Notes under the pieces: generated by a model
Told to the model about the DNA's origin: nothing
Database searches by the model: none
Seen by the model: only the letters and a program-made list of their open reading frames with translations
Assembly: GCF_032401055.1 (NCBI RefSeq)
Contig: NZ_CP135529.1
Coordinates: 2,232,001 to 2,296,000, forward strand
Length of the DNA: 64,000 bases
From: Tardiphaga sp. 709
GTDB lineage: Bacteria > Pseudomonadota > Alphaproteobacteria > Rhizobiales > Xanthobacteraceae
Direction of reading: 5' to 3'
Shown: one piece after another, positions 54,977 to 63,930 of the stretch
Numbering within the stretch: the stretch's first letter is position 1
Layout of the letters: each line of letters opens with the position of its first letter
Translations under genes and position numbers: made by a program

Positions 54977-55595
54977 TGGACCGTTTCGAGTATTCCAGGG
55001 ACCGCGAAGCCACCAACGCGGGCGCGCGCGCGCGCTCGAGGCGCTTCTGATCGAAAAGGGCGTGATCACGAGTGAGACCGTCGACAAGATCATGGCGATC
55101 TTCGCGACCGAGATGGGCCCGTTCAATGGGGCCAAACTCGTTGCGAAGGCGTGGGTCGATCCAGCGTTTAAGATACTGCTCGCCCAAGATACCATGGCCG
55201 CTGTCGAGCAAATGAACTTCGCAACCAAGGGTGCCGGTGCTGAAGGCGAGCATATGAAAGCGGCCGTCAACACGCCGGAAGTGCACAATCTCATTATCTG
55301 CACGCTCTGTTCGTGCTACCCGTGGCCGATCCTCGGCCTTCCGCCCTATTGGTACAAGGACCCTTCCTTCCGCGCGCGGGCTGCGCGTGAACCGCGGAAG
55401 GTGCTCGGAGAGTTCGGCCTGGACGTAGACCCAGGCAAGGAGATCAAAACCTGGGACAGCAGCGCCCATATTCGCTGGTTTGTGGTTCCGGAGCGACCGG
55501 CGGGCACGGACGGGTTTAGCGAAGAGCAATTGGCTGCTCTCGTCACACCGGAGTCGATGATGGGCGTCGCCATCGTCAAACCGCCCGGCGCTTGA
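54976..55595 (+). pseudogene. nitrile hydratase alpha subunit with frameshift near its N-terminus
   Basis: The ATG at 54976 starts MDRFEYSRDREATNA, but in the GC-repeat tract at about 55018-55034 the frame shifts and stops at 55047-55049. The other frame picks up ALEALLIEKGVITSETVDKI and continues to TGA at 55593-55595. A single added base gives 206 residues, normal length. The metal site is CTLCSC (LIICTLCSCYPWPILGLPPY); Thr in this motif is the mark of the cobalt type, Ser of the iron type. An in-frame GTG at 55062 could yield a truncated protein lacking about 29 residues. Dinucleotide-repeat slippage or sequencing error are both possible. Confidence 0.85.
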
Positions 55596-55602
55596 GGCAA
55601 CA

Positions 55603-55917
55603 ATGCAGACAAGCTTCGAGCATTTCGCCATGGGCGCCATGTTGGGACAATCCGACATGCCGCCCAAGGATAACGGAAGCCTCTGCTTCGGTGCGCCCTG
55701 GCAGCGCCAAGCGTTCGGTATGGCGCTAGCGCTCTCCAAGCAGGGGGTATTCGAATGGGACGACTTTCGTTCGGAGCTGATATCGACGATCGTCGCGTGG
55801 GAAGCTACCCACGACACGTCTGACCCGAGTTGGGATTACTATGAAATCTGGCTCACCGCACTCGAGACGATGGTGAAACGCTCCGGCCTCGATGGCCGAG
55901 CCACACTGGCCCCCTGA
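55603..55917 (+). CDS. nitrile hydratase accessory protein
   Basis: 104 residues, starting 8 bases after the alpha stop. It shows the beta-subunit-like accessory fold: LCFGAPWQRQAFGMALALSK, FEWDDFRSELISTIVAWEAT, YYEIWLTALETMVKRSGL. Proteins of this size (P14K, NhlE-like) exchange with or escort the alpha subunit during metal insertion in cobalt-type enzymes. Having both this and a CobW-type GTPase in one cluster is uncommon among the studied systems. Last gene of the nitrile hydratase set. Confidence 0.88.
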   Translation: MQTSFEHFAMGAMLGQSDMPPKDNGSLCFGAPWQRQAFGMALALSKQGVFEWDDFRSELISTIVAWEATHDTSDPSWDYYEIWLTALETMVKRSGLDGRATLAP

Positions 55918-56223
55918 TCAGCATCGCGTCGTTTGGCGGATGACATCCAAGCTGGTGCTTCGGACCAACAGGGCTGCAAGACTATAATGCCCGTGATAGC
56001 GAGCAACGCCGCATCATAGCCGGATTGGCCATGCCCGTCGTTGAAAGCGGCTGCCGAGGCTCCTACCGATCAGTCGCCCCTGCTCCCATACCTACAATGA
56101 AAGGTTGGAGCCTCAATTGTCGCACAAGAGTCCGAATTCCGCGTCGATTTGGCCGAAAGTGACGGCTTAATGCACGACAGGGGGTATGAGAATTGCTTAC
56201 CGATTTTTCTCATTTGAGGATTG
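55918..56223. other. intergenic, 306 bp, no supported gene
   Basis: Non-coding on both strands as far as can be read. It contains the promoter region of the first GlxA-type regulator. No terminator hairpin after the nitrile hydratase accessory gene was recognised. Confidence 0.5.
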
Positions 56224-57249
56224 ATGATGCGCATAGCCTTGCTTGCTCCGCCAGGGGTTCAGTCGCTCGACATCGTAGGCCCGGCCGAAGTGTTCTGGGA
56301 GGCAGCCAGGCGGCTTGGAGATCCGAATGCCTATACTGTGCAAGTGATCGGCGGATCGGCTGATCCCATCCGCGGAACAGGCGGGCTGCGCTTCGTGGCG
56401 GACCGGCACATCTTCGATCCCGACCAACCGATCGACACGCTCCTTGTTGGAGGCGATCCGTCATTTGCAACGATCGATCCTGCCATGGTCCAATGGTTGC
56501 GGCGCAGAGCCGGTACGGTACGACGCCTCGGTTCGATCTGTACGGGCGTTTTCCTTCTCGGAGCAGCGGGCTTGCTTGCGGGAAAACGCGTGACAACTCA
56601 TTGGGAATGCGCGGCACGTCTTCGGGCCGAATATCCAGACCTCAATATTGATTCCGATCAGATATTCATCCGAGACGGCAATCTGTGTACCACCGCCGGC
56701 GTTACCGCCGGAATGGATCTGGCGCTTGCTCTGGTCGAGGAGGATTATGGGCGAGAGCTGGCACTAGTCGTAGCACGCTACATGGTCATGTTCCTGAAGC
56801 GCCCAGGCGGTCAATCACAATTCAGCGCACATCTTGCTGCTCAAATGTCTGGAAAGACCAAAATCCGGCAGGTTCAGCAACACATTCTCGACAATCTCGC
56901 GGCGTCACTTTCTGCCGAGAATCTGGCGGCGCAGGCCAGCATGAGCGTTCGAAATTTCACGCGCGTATTTCGCCAGGAAATGAATATGACACCCACTGAA
57001 TTCGTAGACGCAGCGAGGCTGGATGCGGCCCGGCTATTGCTTGAAGAGGGTGGGAAGTCAATGCAGCAGATCGCTATGCGCTGTGGCTTCGGCAACGCTG
57101 ACGGCATGAGGAGAGCATTCATCAGAAACCTTGGTGTTGGGCCCGCTGAATATCGGCTTCGATTTCGAAGTGCATGGACTGGCACCAATCATGTCCCGAT
57201 CGACCATCCGAGATCTAACAGGCCAAAATCCATTCAAACGTCCGGCTAA
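56224..57249 (+). CDS. GlxA-family regulator (DJ-1/PfpI + AraC domain), first copy
   Basis: 341 residues; the ATG at 56224 follows GAGGATTG. N-terminal DJ-1/PfpI-like domain (about 1-190: IALLAPPGVQSLDIVGPAEV, GSICTGVFLLGAAGLLAGKR with Cys at the elbow, TTHWECAARL). C-terminal AraC helix-turn-helix (LAAQASMSVRNFTRVFRQEM, MQQIAMRCGFGNADGMRRAF). The DJ-1 part probably binds an amidase- or nitrile-related ligand rather than acting as an enzyme. Placed just after the nitrile hydratase genes, it is a reasonable regulator for them. Confidence 0.9.
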   Translation: MMRIALLAPPGVQSLDIVGPAEVFWEAARRLGDPNAYTVQVIGGSADPIRGTGGLRFVADRHIFDPDQPIDTLLVGGDPSFATIDPAMVQWLRRRAGTVRRLGSICTGVFLLGAAGLLAGKRVTTHWECAARLRAEYPDLNIDSDQIFIRDGNLCTTAGVTAGMDLALALVEEDYGRELALVVARYMVMFLKRPGGQSQFSAHLAAQMSGKTKIRQVQQHILDNLAASLSAENLAAQASMSVRNFTRVFRQEMNMTPTEFVDAARLDAARLLLEEGGKSMQQIAMRCGFGNADGMRRAFIRNLGVGPAEYRLRFRSAWTGTNHVPIDHPRSNRPKSIQTSG

Positions 57250-57557
57250 AACCGTATGCTGTTACGGTAGGTAGAGGCGCCAGCACGCCGCCCCGGGCTG
57301 CATCATCAGGCTGAAGTGGCAGAATTTGCGCAACTCTAAGCCTTCCGATCACCCCTACACATAGCTGCATCTGAACCGCAAATGGCCGACACTGACGTAA
57401 CTTTGGCCGCCAAATCGTGACGGATAGCTTACATTCGGCGCCATCGAACGGTCATTGCAACGCTGCTGTCCCGAAATCCGACGCTGCTTCGGCCGACGGG
57501 AGTGGATCTGTGTGCCCGGTAGCGATCTCAGATCATTGAACGCCGAGGCATTCATCG
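57250..57557. other. intergenic, 308 bp, no supported gene
   Basis: A small dyad (CCGTA..TACGG) follows the first GlxA stop but has no T tract. A TGGCAG...TTGC string at about 57317 resembles a sigma-54 promoter but its spacing is two bases short. Nothing else is recognisable. Confidence 0.45.
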
Positions 57558-58595
57558 ATGGCGATCATCACTCAGCCCCCTCAAGAACACCACAGTAACA
57601 ATGGTCCGGCATTGCGGGTTGGAATCGTGGCCGTCAACGGATCCAACGCAATCGATTTCATCGGGCCGAGCGACGCCTTCAACGAAGCCAGCAAGTCAAA
57701 CGCAACGCGAAGTCGCTACAACGTCGATTTGATCGGTGTAGCGCCTGGACCAATCGTGAGCTCATCCGGCGTTCGCATGCTACCGGACAAGGTTCTCGGA
57801 CCGGATTTGGATATCGCCTACGACACCATACTGGTTTCAGGTAGTCAGGATCTTCACAAATCTGGAAACAACTTCCCGCTTTTGGTCGACTGGCTTATCC
57901 GATGTGCACCTTCCGCGCGCCGGATCTGTTCAACCTGCACTGGAACGTTCGCCTTGGCAGCGGCCGGTCTCCTCAACGGACGCCGGGCCGCGACGCACCA
58001 TGATCATACGGAGCAGTTCTCGACGATGTTTCCAAAAGTTCGCGTGGAGCCGGACAGGCTCTTCGTTCGCGATGGCATTTACTACACTGCGGTCGGTGGA
58101 ATGGCTGGGATAGACCTTTGTCTCCACCTGATCGAAACCGATTGTGGCCAAACGACATTTCTGGATGTCGCCAAGATACTCGTCGTTTTCCTAAGGAGGC
58201 CCGGCACCCTGCCTCAGGTCAGCGAATTTCTCAAGGCGCAGTCGATCCGAAATACTCAAATCAACCAAGTCATGGACTGGGCCTTAGACAATCTCACCGT
58301 CGATCTTTCGGTCGAGGCCCTTGCCAAGCGTGCAGCGATGAGTCCAAGGAATTTCAGTCGCGTTTTCATAGATGAGATGATGACGACCCCCGCCCGCTTC
58401 GTCGAAAGCATCAGGGTCGAAGCGGCGCGCATCCTTCTCGAAACGACACCGCTATCCGTCCAGCAAATTTCTCATCGGGTTGGGTTCCGTAACCCGGCTA
58501 ACATGCGGCGTGCATTCATACGCGTCTTCCAGGCGCCTCCTTTGCAATACCGGCAGAACTTCAACCATGCGGCAGTCAATTGTGACGGGATATAG
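57558..58595 (+). CDS. GlxA-family regulator, second copy
   Basis: 345 residues. Same architecture as the gene at 56224: DJ-1/PfpI domain (VGIVAVNGSNAIDFIGPSDA, ICSTCTGTFALAAAGLLNGR, AATHHDHTEQF) and AraC domain (LAKRAAMSPRNFSRVFIDEM, VQQISHRVGFRNPANMRRAF). The two share architecture and motif order, but the differences are too many for a recent duplication. Likely targets are the nitrile hydratase cluster upstream or the ring-cleavage operon on the other strand beyond it. Confidence 0.9.
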   Translation: MAIITQPPQEHHSNNGPALRVGIVAVNGSNAIDFIGPSDAFNEASKSNATRSRYNVDLIGVAPGPIVSSSGVRMLPDKVLGPDLDIAYDTILVSGSQDLHKSGNNFPLLVDWLIRCAPSARRICSTCTGTFALAAAGLLNGRRAATHHDHTEQFSTMFPKVRVEPDRLFVRDGIYYTAVGGMAGIDLCLHLIETDCGQTTFLDVAKILVVFLRRPGTLPQVSEFLKAQSIRNTQINQVMDWALDNLTVDLSVEALAKRAAMSPRNFSRVFIDEMMTTPARFVESIRVEAARILLETTPLSVQQISHRVGFRNPANMRRAFIRVFQAPPLQYRQNFNHAAVNCDGI

Positions 58596-59113
58596 TTTCT
58601 GGAGTTGATGGTCGTTCCAGAGATCAAAGGCCATCAACTACGCCCACGGTCGAGAGTGCGATACGATACAATCGTTTCGCCGCAGTCGTTTTGACGGTCA
58701 TGTGACACCGAGATGTCGTCCATCGCCTCAAAAGCTCTCAGAAGCTTCGACGCGATAGGATATGTGCACGATCTCGGTTCCGGTCATGCAGATCCGTGGA
58801 AGAGTCGTAGTTGACGTCAATCGGTGAACGAGGTCGGCCCAGGCACATTACACCTGCGGCGCCCCGGGACGCCGTAGCTCTAGCAAGATGTCGATTCAAG
58901 ATGACTTCGAGTACGTAACAGACGGCGGTCGCCACGGAGTTCCGCTCCGCGGCACAGCATATACAGCCGCGTGCGACGCGGACCATGACATTTTTGGTGA
59001 GACGTTGCGGCGGCGCACTTGAGGCCTTCGATCAGCGCGCGAAGCACCGGCGTCCCGTTATCTAGCGGTTCAGCGCCGCATCGTCATTCGATGAACCGCC
59101 ATGACACCGGAGA
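58596..59113. other. intergenic, 518 bp, with an AcuI-like relic
   Basis: This lies between convergent GlxA and dioxygenase genes. Apart from the short relic described separately (58786-58827), no gene, tRNA or strong hairpin is recognised. A minus-strand frame at 58738-58986 is open but has no family resemblance and no ribosome site. Confidence 0.5.
58786..58827 (+). pseudogene. 3'-terminal relic of an AcuI/YhdH-like gene
   Basis: The last 14 codons read MQIRGRVVVDVNR-stop, which matches the C-terminus of the intact acuI at 43799 (GQIRGRAVVNVNR). At the DNA level 31 of 39 bases agree over the last 13 codons. Upstream of 58786 the match stops and a TAG interrupts the frame. It is probably the end of a deleted paralogue. 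The stretch is short, so chance is not fully excluded. Confidence 0.4.
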
Positions 59114-59974
59114 TCACAGCGTAGAAGCGGTCTCCGCCGCTGGGACGAGGACAAAATCGAACTTGGATCGCCAGATTGCGTGTTCGTGGTCGATCCGTTC
59201 AAACGGCGCGACGAGCGTTTGTTTGACACCGAACACGGTGTCGGACGTGATGTACGGATCGTCGCCAACGAAAGTATGCGTCACTATCTTTTGATAGCCT
59301 GGCGCGGTGACGATGTAATGCATGTGTGCAGGCCGGTACGGGTGACGCCCCAAGCTCTCCAGCATCTGCCCTACCGGACCATCGTTTGGGATCGGGTATG
59401 AGACTGGCTTGATACCGACGAAACTGTAGCACCCGTCGATGCCGGTTCTGAACACCCCACGGTTGTTCCATTTCGGCTGAGTACCGGGCTGCTGAACGTC
59501 ATAGAAGCCATCGGCGTTGTCAGACCAAACGTCGATCCGCGCCTCGCTGATCGGATCACCATCGGTAGTGATCACCCGGCCTTCGAACAAGCACGCCTCC
59601 CCCTTGCCATCGAGTGTGATCTTGTCGCCCATCTTGCGCTCTGGCGCGCCTACCACATGGAATGGGCCCAAAACCGTGTTTTCAGTTGCGCCAGGTGGAC
59701 GGCGGTTATTGAGCGCATCCACCAGCATGGATAAGCCAAGCGTATCGCTCAAGAGAATGAACTCCTGCCTATCCTCGGTGCAAATACCGCCTGTCTTGGT
59801 GAGAAAATCGATGGCGAATTCCCATTCTTCCGTCGTCAGGTGAACGTCCTTCGCAAAGCTGTGTAGGTGACGAACCAGCGATCCCATGATTTCGGCGAGG
59901 CGCGGATGGACGCGCTCTCCCATTCGGCCATTTACGGCTTCGACGGAAAATTCTTCGGTGAAGAATCCGGTCAT
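59114..59974 (-). CDS. intradiol ring-cleavage dioxygenase, hydroxyquinol type
   Basis: 286 residues from the ATG at 59974 (AAAGGACAAC upstream). Helical N-terminal dimerisation domain (MTGFFTEEFSVEAVNGRMGE, EEWEFAIDFLTKTGGICTED), then the catalytic barrel with LGPFHVVGAPE, the iron ligands Tyr in DNADGFYDVQ, Tyr in SYPIPNDGPVG and the His-x-His of RPAHMHYIVTAPGYQ. It opens catechol- or hydroxyquinol-type rings between the hydroxyls using Fe(III). The close similarity of the N-terminus to hydroxyquinol 1,2-dioxygenases makes that the favoured substrate; a substituted catechol is the alternative. Last gene of the ring-cleavage operon. Confidence 0.9.
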   Translation of the reverse strand: MTGFFTEEFSVEAVNGRMGERVHPRLAEIMGSLVRHLHSFAKDVHLTTEEWEFAIDFLTKTGGICTEDRQEFILLSDTLGLSMLVDALNNRRPPGATENTVLGPFHVVGAPERKMGDKITLDGKGEACLFEGRVITTDGDPISEARIDVWSDNADGFYDVQQPGTQPKWNNRGVFRTGIDGCYSFVGIKPVSYPIPNDGPVGQMLESLGRHPYRPAHMHYIVTAPGYQKIVTHTFVGDDPYITSDTVFGVKQTLVAPFERIDHEHAIWRSKFDFVLVPAAETASTL

Positions 59975-60224
59975 ACGTTGTCCTTTCGTCGTCGGGTGCA
60001 GCCAGCGTTGCTTGAACGCTCGGCGCTGCACATCTGCCAAATTTATGCCTGCATAGCGGATCGCCCTCCTACGATCTCCTGGCACCTCAATCGACCAAGA
60101 ACCGTCGGTGTCCTTGACGGCGCTGACTGGTCTTGCATCAAGGCGGCCACTCGCCGTGCGATCCAGCCTTGAGCCTGAAGCAGCAGCAGGTGCCAAAGCC
60201 GATCCGCTAAAGACTGGATTTGCT

Positions 60225-61187
60225 CTAGTTGCTGGCTGTGATTCCTCGTTCCCGTATGATCGCGCCGAACCGTAGAGAATCTTCGCGAACCCTTTCCCCG
60301 AACTCTCCGGGCGACATTGGAGCTGGCACGTTTCCGACCGCAATGATGCGGTCCTTCAAAGCATCAGTTGCGAGGGCGCTGTTGATGGCGGCATTCAAGC
60401 GTGTAACGATATCGCGAGGGGTTCCAGAGGGTGCGTACACGCCGAAGATGGCGTCCGCGTCAAACCCTACAAGGCCAACTTCCTCTAGCGTTGGCACGTC
60501 GGGAAGCTGAGGCGAGCGCTTGGAACTTCCAATTGCGAGCGCGCGTAGCCTATTGGCCTTCACATGCTCCATCGCGATGCCAGGGTCGAACAGAAAGTCG
60601 ATCTGCCCCGCAAGTAGGTCGTTAAGCGCAGCCGCTGCGCCCCGGTAGGGCACGTGCACGGCATCCGTGCCCGTCATCTTCTTCAACATTTCCGCCGCCA
60701 GGTGCGGAGAACTGCCGACCCCTGGCGATCCAAAATTGCGTTTTCCGGGGTTGACCTGAAGATCAGCCAGAAAGGCATTGAAATCGCGCGACGATGTTTC
60801 CGACCGAACGACCAGATAGAATGGGACACGCGCGACGGAGGCGACGGGAACAAGATCCTTCGATGGATCGAAAGACATTTTGGCGTATAGATGCGGATTG
60901 ATGGCGACCATGCTACCCGAAGACATAAGCAAGGTGTAGCCATCGGGCTCAGCTCGGGCCACCGTTTCCCCGCCAAGATTTCCGTTGGCGCCGCTCTTGT
61001 TCTCGACGACCACCGGCTGGCCAAACGCCTCCGTGAGGTTCTGGCCTACGAGGCGTGCGAGCAAGTCGGCCGCGCCTCCTGGCGGAAAGTTGACCACAAG
61101 TCGAATAAGTCGAGTAGGCCAGGCGTGCGCCAAAGACGTAGATGTCAGGCCCGCGACGAAAGCGAGCGCGATGACGATCGCTCTCAT
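60225..61187 (-). CDS. TctC/Bug-family solute-binding protein
   Basis: 320 residues from the ATG at 61187 (AGGGAGATT upstream). Signal peptide MRAIVIALAFVAGLTSTSLA. Family segments WPTRLIRLVVNFPPGGAADL, VVENKSGANGNLGGETVARA and PHLAAEMLKKMTGTDAVHVP, YRGAAAALNDLLAGQIDF. It binds an organic or aromatic acid in the periplasm for the operon. A 250-bp gap separates it from the dioxygenase, where the dioxygenase frame is also open upstream but without coding character. No membrane transporter genes are nearby. Confidence 0.92.
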   Translation of the reverse strand: MRAIVIALAFVAGLTSTSLAHAWPTRLIRLVVNFPPGGAADLLARLVGQNLTEAFGQPVVVENKSGANGNLGGETVARAEPDGYTLLMSSGSMVAINPHLYAKMSFDPSKDLVPVASVARVPFYLVVRSETSSRDFNAFLADLQVNPGKRNFGSPGVGSSPHLAAEMLKKMTGTDAVHVPYRGAAAALNDLLAGQIDFLFDPGIAMEHVKANRLRALAIGSSKRSPQLPDVPTLEEVGLVGFDADAIFGVYAPSGTPRDIVTRLNAAINSALATDALKDRIIAVGNVPAPMSPGEFGERVREDSLRFGAIIRERGITASN

Positions 61188-61261
61188 GTTAATCTCCCTA
61201 ATGCTTTTTTTATAACGGTCGGCTTTTGTCTTCGGTCGCTCATCGAGAAATGACCGAGGAA

Positions 61262-62047
61262 CTACGTTGAGTTCGCGAGGAAATCGCCCAAGGCCGCAAC
61301 GCAGGCTGGATCTTCCTGCAGAGCGAGGTGCCCGACGTCGGGCACGATATGAATTCGGGAGCTTGGAATCGCTCGCGCCCATACCGCTGCCTGGCTTGCA
61401 GGAGCCACCCGGTCCTTTTCGCCCCAGAACAGAAGTGTCTCGTTGGGTATCCTGCTGAGCCATCGGCCGAGATTTGGATGCCCAACTCCGTGACACTTCC
61501 GAATATTGCTAAGCGCCTCGCCCTCCTTTGCACGTGTCGCAAGAAAGTCGTCTGGGGAAGGTGCCAGCGCGCCACCCGGAAAGTACCGGAGTGCGATTTC
61601 GGTGCGATGCGCCAGATACTGCGGCAGCTCGTTTGGAGGCACTTTGCTCACATCGGTGGCGCGATGATCGGGATGGTTAAGTCCCGCAGGCGCGTTGAGC
61701 ACCAGGCGGGCGAACCGCTCGCCGGCGACCACCGCCATCTCCGCCGCCATCCAACCACCCATTGAGTGGCCTACGAGGTGCGGACGATCCAGGCCAAGGG
61801 ACGCGACGAGTCGGAGATTATGAACAATCAGGTCCTGCATGCCGCAAATATGAGGTGCGGGCCCGCTTTCTCCGAAGCCGGGATGGAAGGGCAGATAGAT
61901 CCGAAATCTATCGGCTAGACCGCGCGCCCATTCGTAGCCTTCGATCGTCGCTGCGCCATGAAGCGCCAACACGGCCGGCCCCTCCCCGATGACCTTTATC
62001 ACCGTGTCGACGCCGTCTATGTCGTGTCTTATCGTTTCGAACTTCAC
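61262..62047 (-). CDS. alpha/beta hydrolase
   Basis: 261 residues, GTG start at 62047 set by AGGAGGTAG. Fold motifs: VLALHGAATIEGYEWARGLA, YLPFHPGFGESGP, nucleophile elbow VGHSMGGWMAAEM, acid in FWGEKDRVAP and His in VPDVGHLALQED. Within a monooxygenase/dioxygenase operon it may hydrolyse an ester or amide that releases the aromatic, or act on the cleavage product. It starts 38 bp after the flavin reductase gene. Confidence 0.88.
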   Translation of the reverse strand: MKFETIRHDIDGVDTVIKVIGEGPAVLALHGAATIEGYEWARGLADRFRIYLPFHPGFGESGPAPHICGMQDLIVHNLRLVASLGLDRPHLVGHSMGGWMAAEMAVVAGERFARLVLNAPAGLNHPDHRATDVSKVPPNELPQYLAHRTEIALRYFPGGALAPSPDDFLATRAKEGEALSNIRKCHGVGHPNLGRWLSRIPNETLLFWGEKDRVAPASQAAVWARAIPSSRIHIVPDVGHLALQEDPACVAALGDFLANST

Positions 62048-62085
62048 ATCTACCTCCTAGCGGATCTGCCGCGCGATGCGCCCAA

Positions 62086-62700
62086 CTATGGTCCGGCTGC
62101 GGAGATCGCCGGAGGTGACCAGGCGATCTCCCTACCGGCATGCCGCATGTGAACGAACTCGATGACTTGGTGCCCGACCGTCTCGAGCTGACGCTGGGTC
62201 GCCATATCGGTGCAGTTGCCTTCGGCATCGAACAAAGCCGTGGATGTGTTCAACGTCGCGCCGAAGGGGGTCGGCCAGCCCCGCAAAGAATGGGCAATTG
62301 TCCGCAGCGCTCCCAGTGTCTGCCCGACCGCCTGCCATCCGCCGGCGCATGCGATACAGCCGACCGGAATTCCATCGAGATAGGCCCGGGTGTCCTTCCT
62401 CAGCTCTTCGGCATAGTCCAGAGCGTTCTTGATCAATCCCGATATCGATCCATGATAGGCTGGTGACGCGATGATGATCCCGTGGCATTCACGAAGTGCC
62501 GTCAGGAGTCGTAGTGCCTGGTCGGAATGCGGCTGCCCAGGAGCGTACATCGGCAGGCACAGCTCCGCTCCCGAGAGAAGCATCGTCCTCGCGCCATTTT
62601 CCTTGGCCGCACGGAGACTGATCGCGAGCGCCCGTTCAGACGACGAACCGGGCCGCGGGGTGCCGCCGATGCCGACGATGAGCGGCCTGTCTTCGATCAT
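62086..62700 (-). CDS. NADPH-dependent FMN reductase
   Basis: 204 residues from the Met at 62700, which has GGAG eight bases upstream; Met1 of the longer frame (62715) lacks a site. Flavodoxin-like: VGIGGTPRPGSSSERALAIS, SPAYHGSISGLIKNALDYAE, and GGWQAVGQTLGALRTIAHSL. It supplies reduced FMN, presumably to the luciferase-like monooxygenase encoded immediately upstream in the operon (99 bp). Such two-component pairs are usual for this monooxygenase class. Confidence 0.9.
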   Translation of the reverse strand: MIEDRPLIVGIGGTPRPGSSSERALAISLRAAKENGARTMLLSGAELCLPMYAPGQPHSDQALRLLTALRECHGIIIASPAYHGSISGLIKNALDYAEELRKDTRAYLDGIPVGCIACAGGWQAVGQTLGALRTIAHSLRGWPTPFGATLNTSTALFDAEGNCTDMATQRQLETVGHQVIEFVHMRHAGREIAWSPPAISAAGP

Positions 62701-62799
62701 CTTGTGCTCCTGCATTTCGAGAAGATCTCTTCGCGGCGCGGGCGATACGCCAACCGCCTGACTTGAGGCCGCTGGCGGTTGCGCGACCGAACGGGTGGA

Positions 62800-63840
62800 T
62801 CAACGGATCCGAGCTTCCCGCATTTGCGGCAAGACCTCCTCGCCGAAAAGCGCGAGAGATTCCCGGCGACGCGGTGAACTGCTCCTGCCAAGCATCGCAA
62901 GGAAGTGGCCTGCACCGCATCTACGGCATTGATCGATGATCTGTTCGGCAACTTGCGACGGTGTGCCCGCGATGTAGTCGTCATCGTGAACCGTGAAGCC
63001 CGCTCCGGCGCGCGGAGCGTCGAGCAGAGACGAGACTCGCTCGACGACGCGCGGGTCGCCAGCCACGATCTTCAGCGTAGCCTCCCTTGCGGCCCGGGCC
63101 TCCTCTCTTGCCTCGGAGGGATCACGCGAAATCGAGATATTGCGTCGGATCGCGAGCTGCTCGGGGAGTGCCGGTCGTCCCAGTTCGACGCATTCGTTCC
63201 TATAGACATCGAAGATCTCGGATATCCGACCGACGGATTCAAAACCCGTGCAGATTTTGGATTGTCGTTGCGCCGATTTCCTAGCCGATCCATCGCTTAC
63301 GACGGTCGTCCATTTGGGTGGTGCGGGTTGCCGGAACACGCCCGGCATGAGGCTCAACTTCTCGATCTTCCAGTACTTCCCGCTATGGCTGATGACGGGG
63401 TTCGTCAGAGCAGCGTCGAGTATCTCGAGAGCCTCGTTGAACCGCTCGCGGCCTTCCTCCATTCCGAGGCCGATCCGCTGCAGTTCCTGAGGAACGCCGG
63501 CCGCGAAGCCGATTTCGAGGCGTCCATTCGTCAGATGGTCAAGCATTGTCAATTCTTCGATGATGCGCCACGGCTCGTAGAACGGCACGACCAACCCCAT
63601 CGTTCCTAGCCGAAGCCGGCTGGTTTGGGCGGCAATGGAGGCGATCAGAAGATTAGGAGATGGGCTCAACGAGTGACCGAAGTGATGCTCGCTGAAGAAG
63701 ATTCCCTCGAATCCGAGCCGTTCGGCTTCGAGCCAGAACGCGTTCCCATCCTGGAATACGGCGCTCACTAAACCCGGTAGAGCGGCCCCCTCGTCAGGAG
63801 TTGGGGCCTGCATGAACTCGAAGATCCAAGGTTTGATCAA
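62800..63840 (-). CDS. luciferase-like flavin-dependent monooxygenase (LLM class)
   Basis: 346 residues with a TTG start at 63840, preceded by GGGAAGGAAC. Family pattern: FEGIFFSEHHFGHSLSPSPN, RLRLGTMGLVVPFYEPWRII, EELTMLDHLTNGRLEIGFAA and the C-terminal GTPSQVAEQIIDQCRRCGAG. It uses reduced FMN and oxygen from the partner reductase to hydroxylate or oxidatively cleave a substrate. In this operon it is the probable entry step leading to a dihydroxy- or trihydroxybenzene for the intradiol dioxygenase. Substrate unknown. Confidence 0.9.
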   Translation of the reverse strand: MIKPWIFEFMQAPTPDEGAALPGLVSAVFQDGNAFWLEAERLGFEGIFFSEHHFGHSLSPSPNLLIASIAAQTSRLRLGTMGLVVPFYEPWRIIEELTMLDHLTNGRLEIGFAAGVPQELQRIGLGMEEGRERFNEALEILDAALTNPVISHSGKYWKIEKLSLMPGVFRQPAPPKWTTVVSDGSARKSAQRQSKICTGFESVGRISEIFDVYRNECVELGRPALPEQLAIRRNISISRDPSEAREEARAAREATLKIVAGDPRVVERVSSLLDAPRAGAGFTVHDDDYIAGTPSQVAEQIIDQCRRCGAGHFLAMLGRSSSPRRRESLALFGEEVLPQMREARIR

Positions 63841-63930
63841 GATGCGTTCCTTCCCGAGCGTATTCTTTTTTGAAGGCGTTAGGGCCCTGCAACTTCGTTA
63901 CTCGGGGTTCCGGGATTTGAAAAATCGATT

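Noticed and set aside
57317-57330. Sigma-54-like TGGCAG..TTGC between the GlxA genes
   Set aside because: The GG to GC distance is two bases short of the strict spacing that sigma-54 promoters need.
53038-57330. 13-base string TGGCAGAATTTGC present before the CobW-type gene and again between the GlxA genes
   Set aside because: Shared 13-mers are expected by chance in a window this size, and the flanks do not align, so no common operator is claimed.
59975-60343. Upstream extension of the dioxygenase frame by 123 codons
   Set aside because: Family members start at the MTGFFTEEF methionine, which has a good ribosome site; the extra sequence has no domain character.
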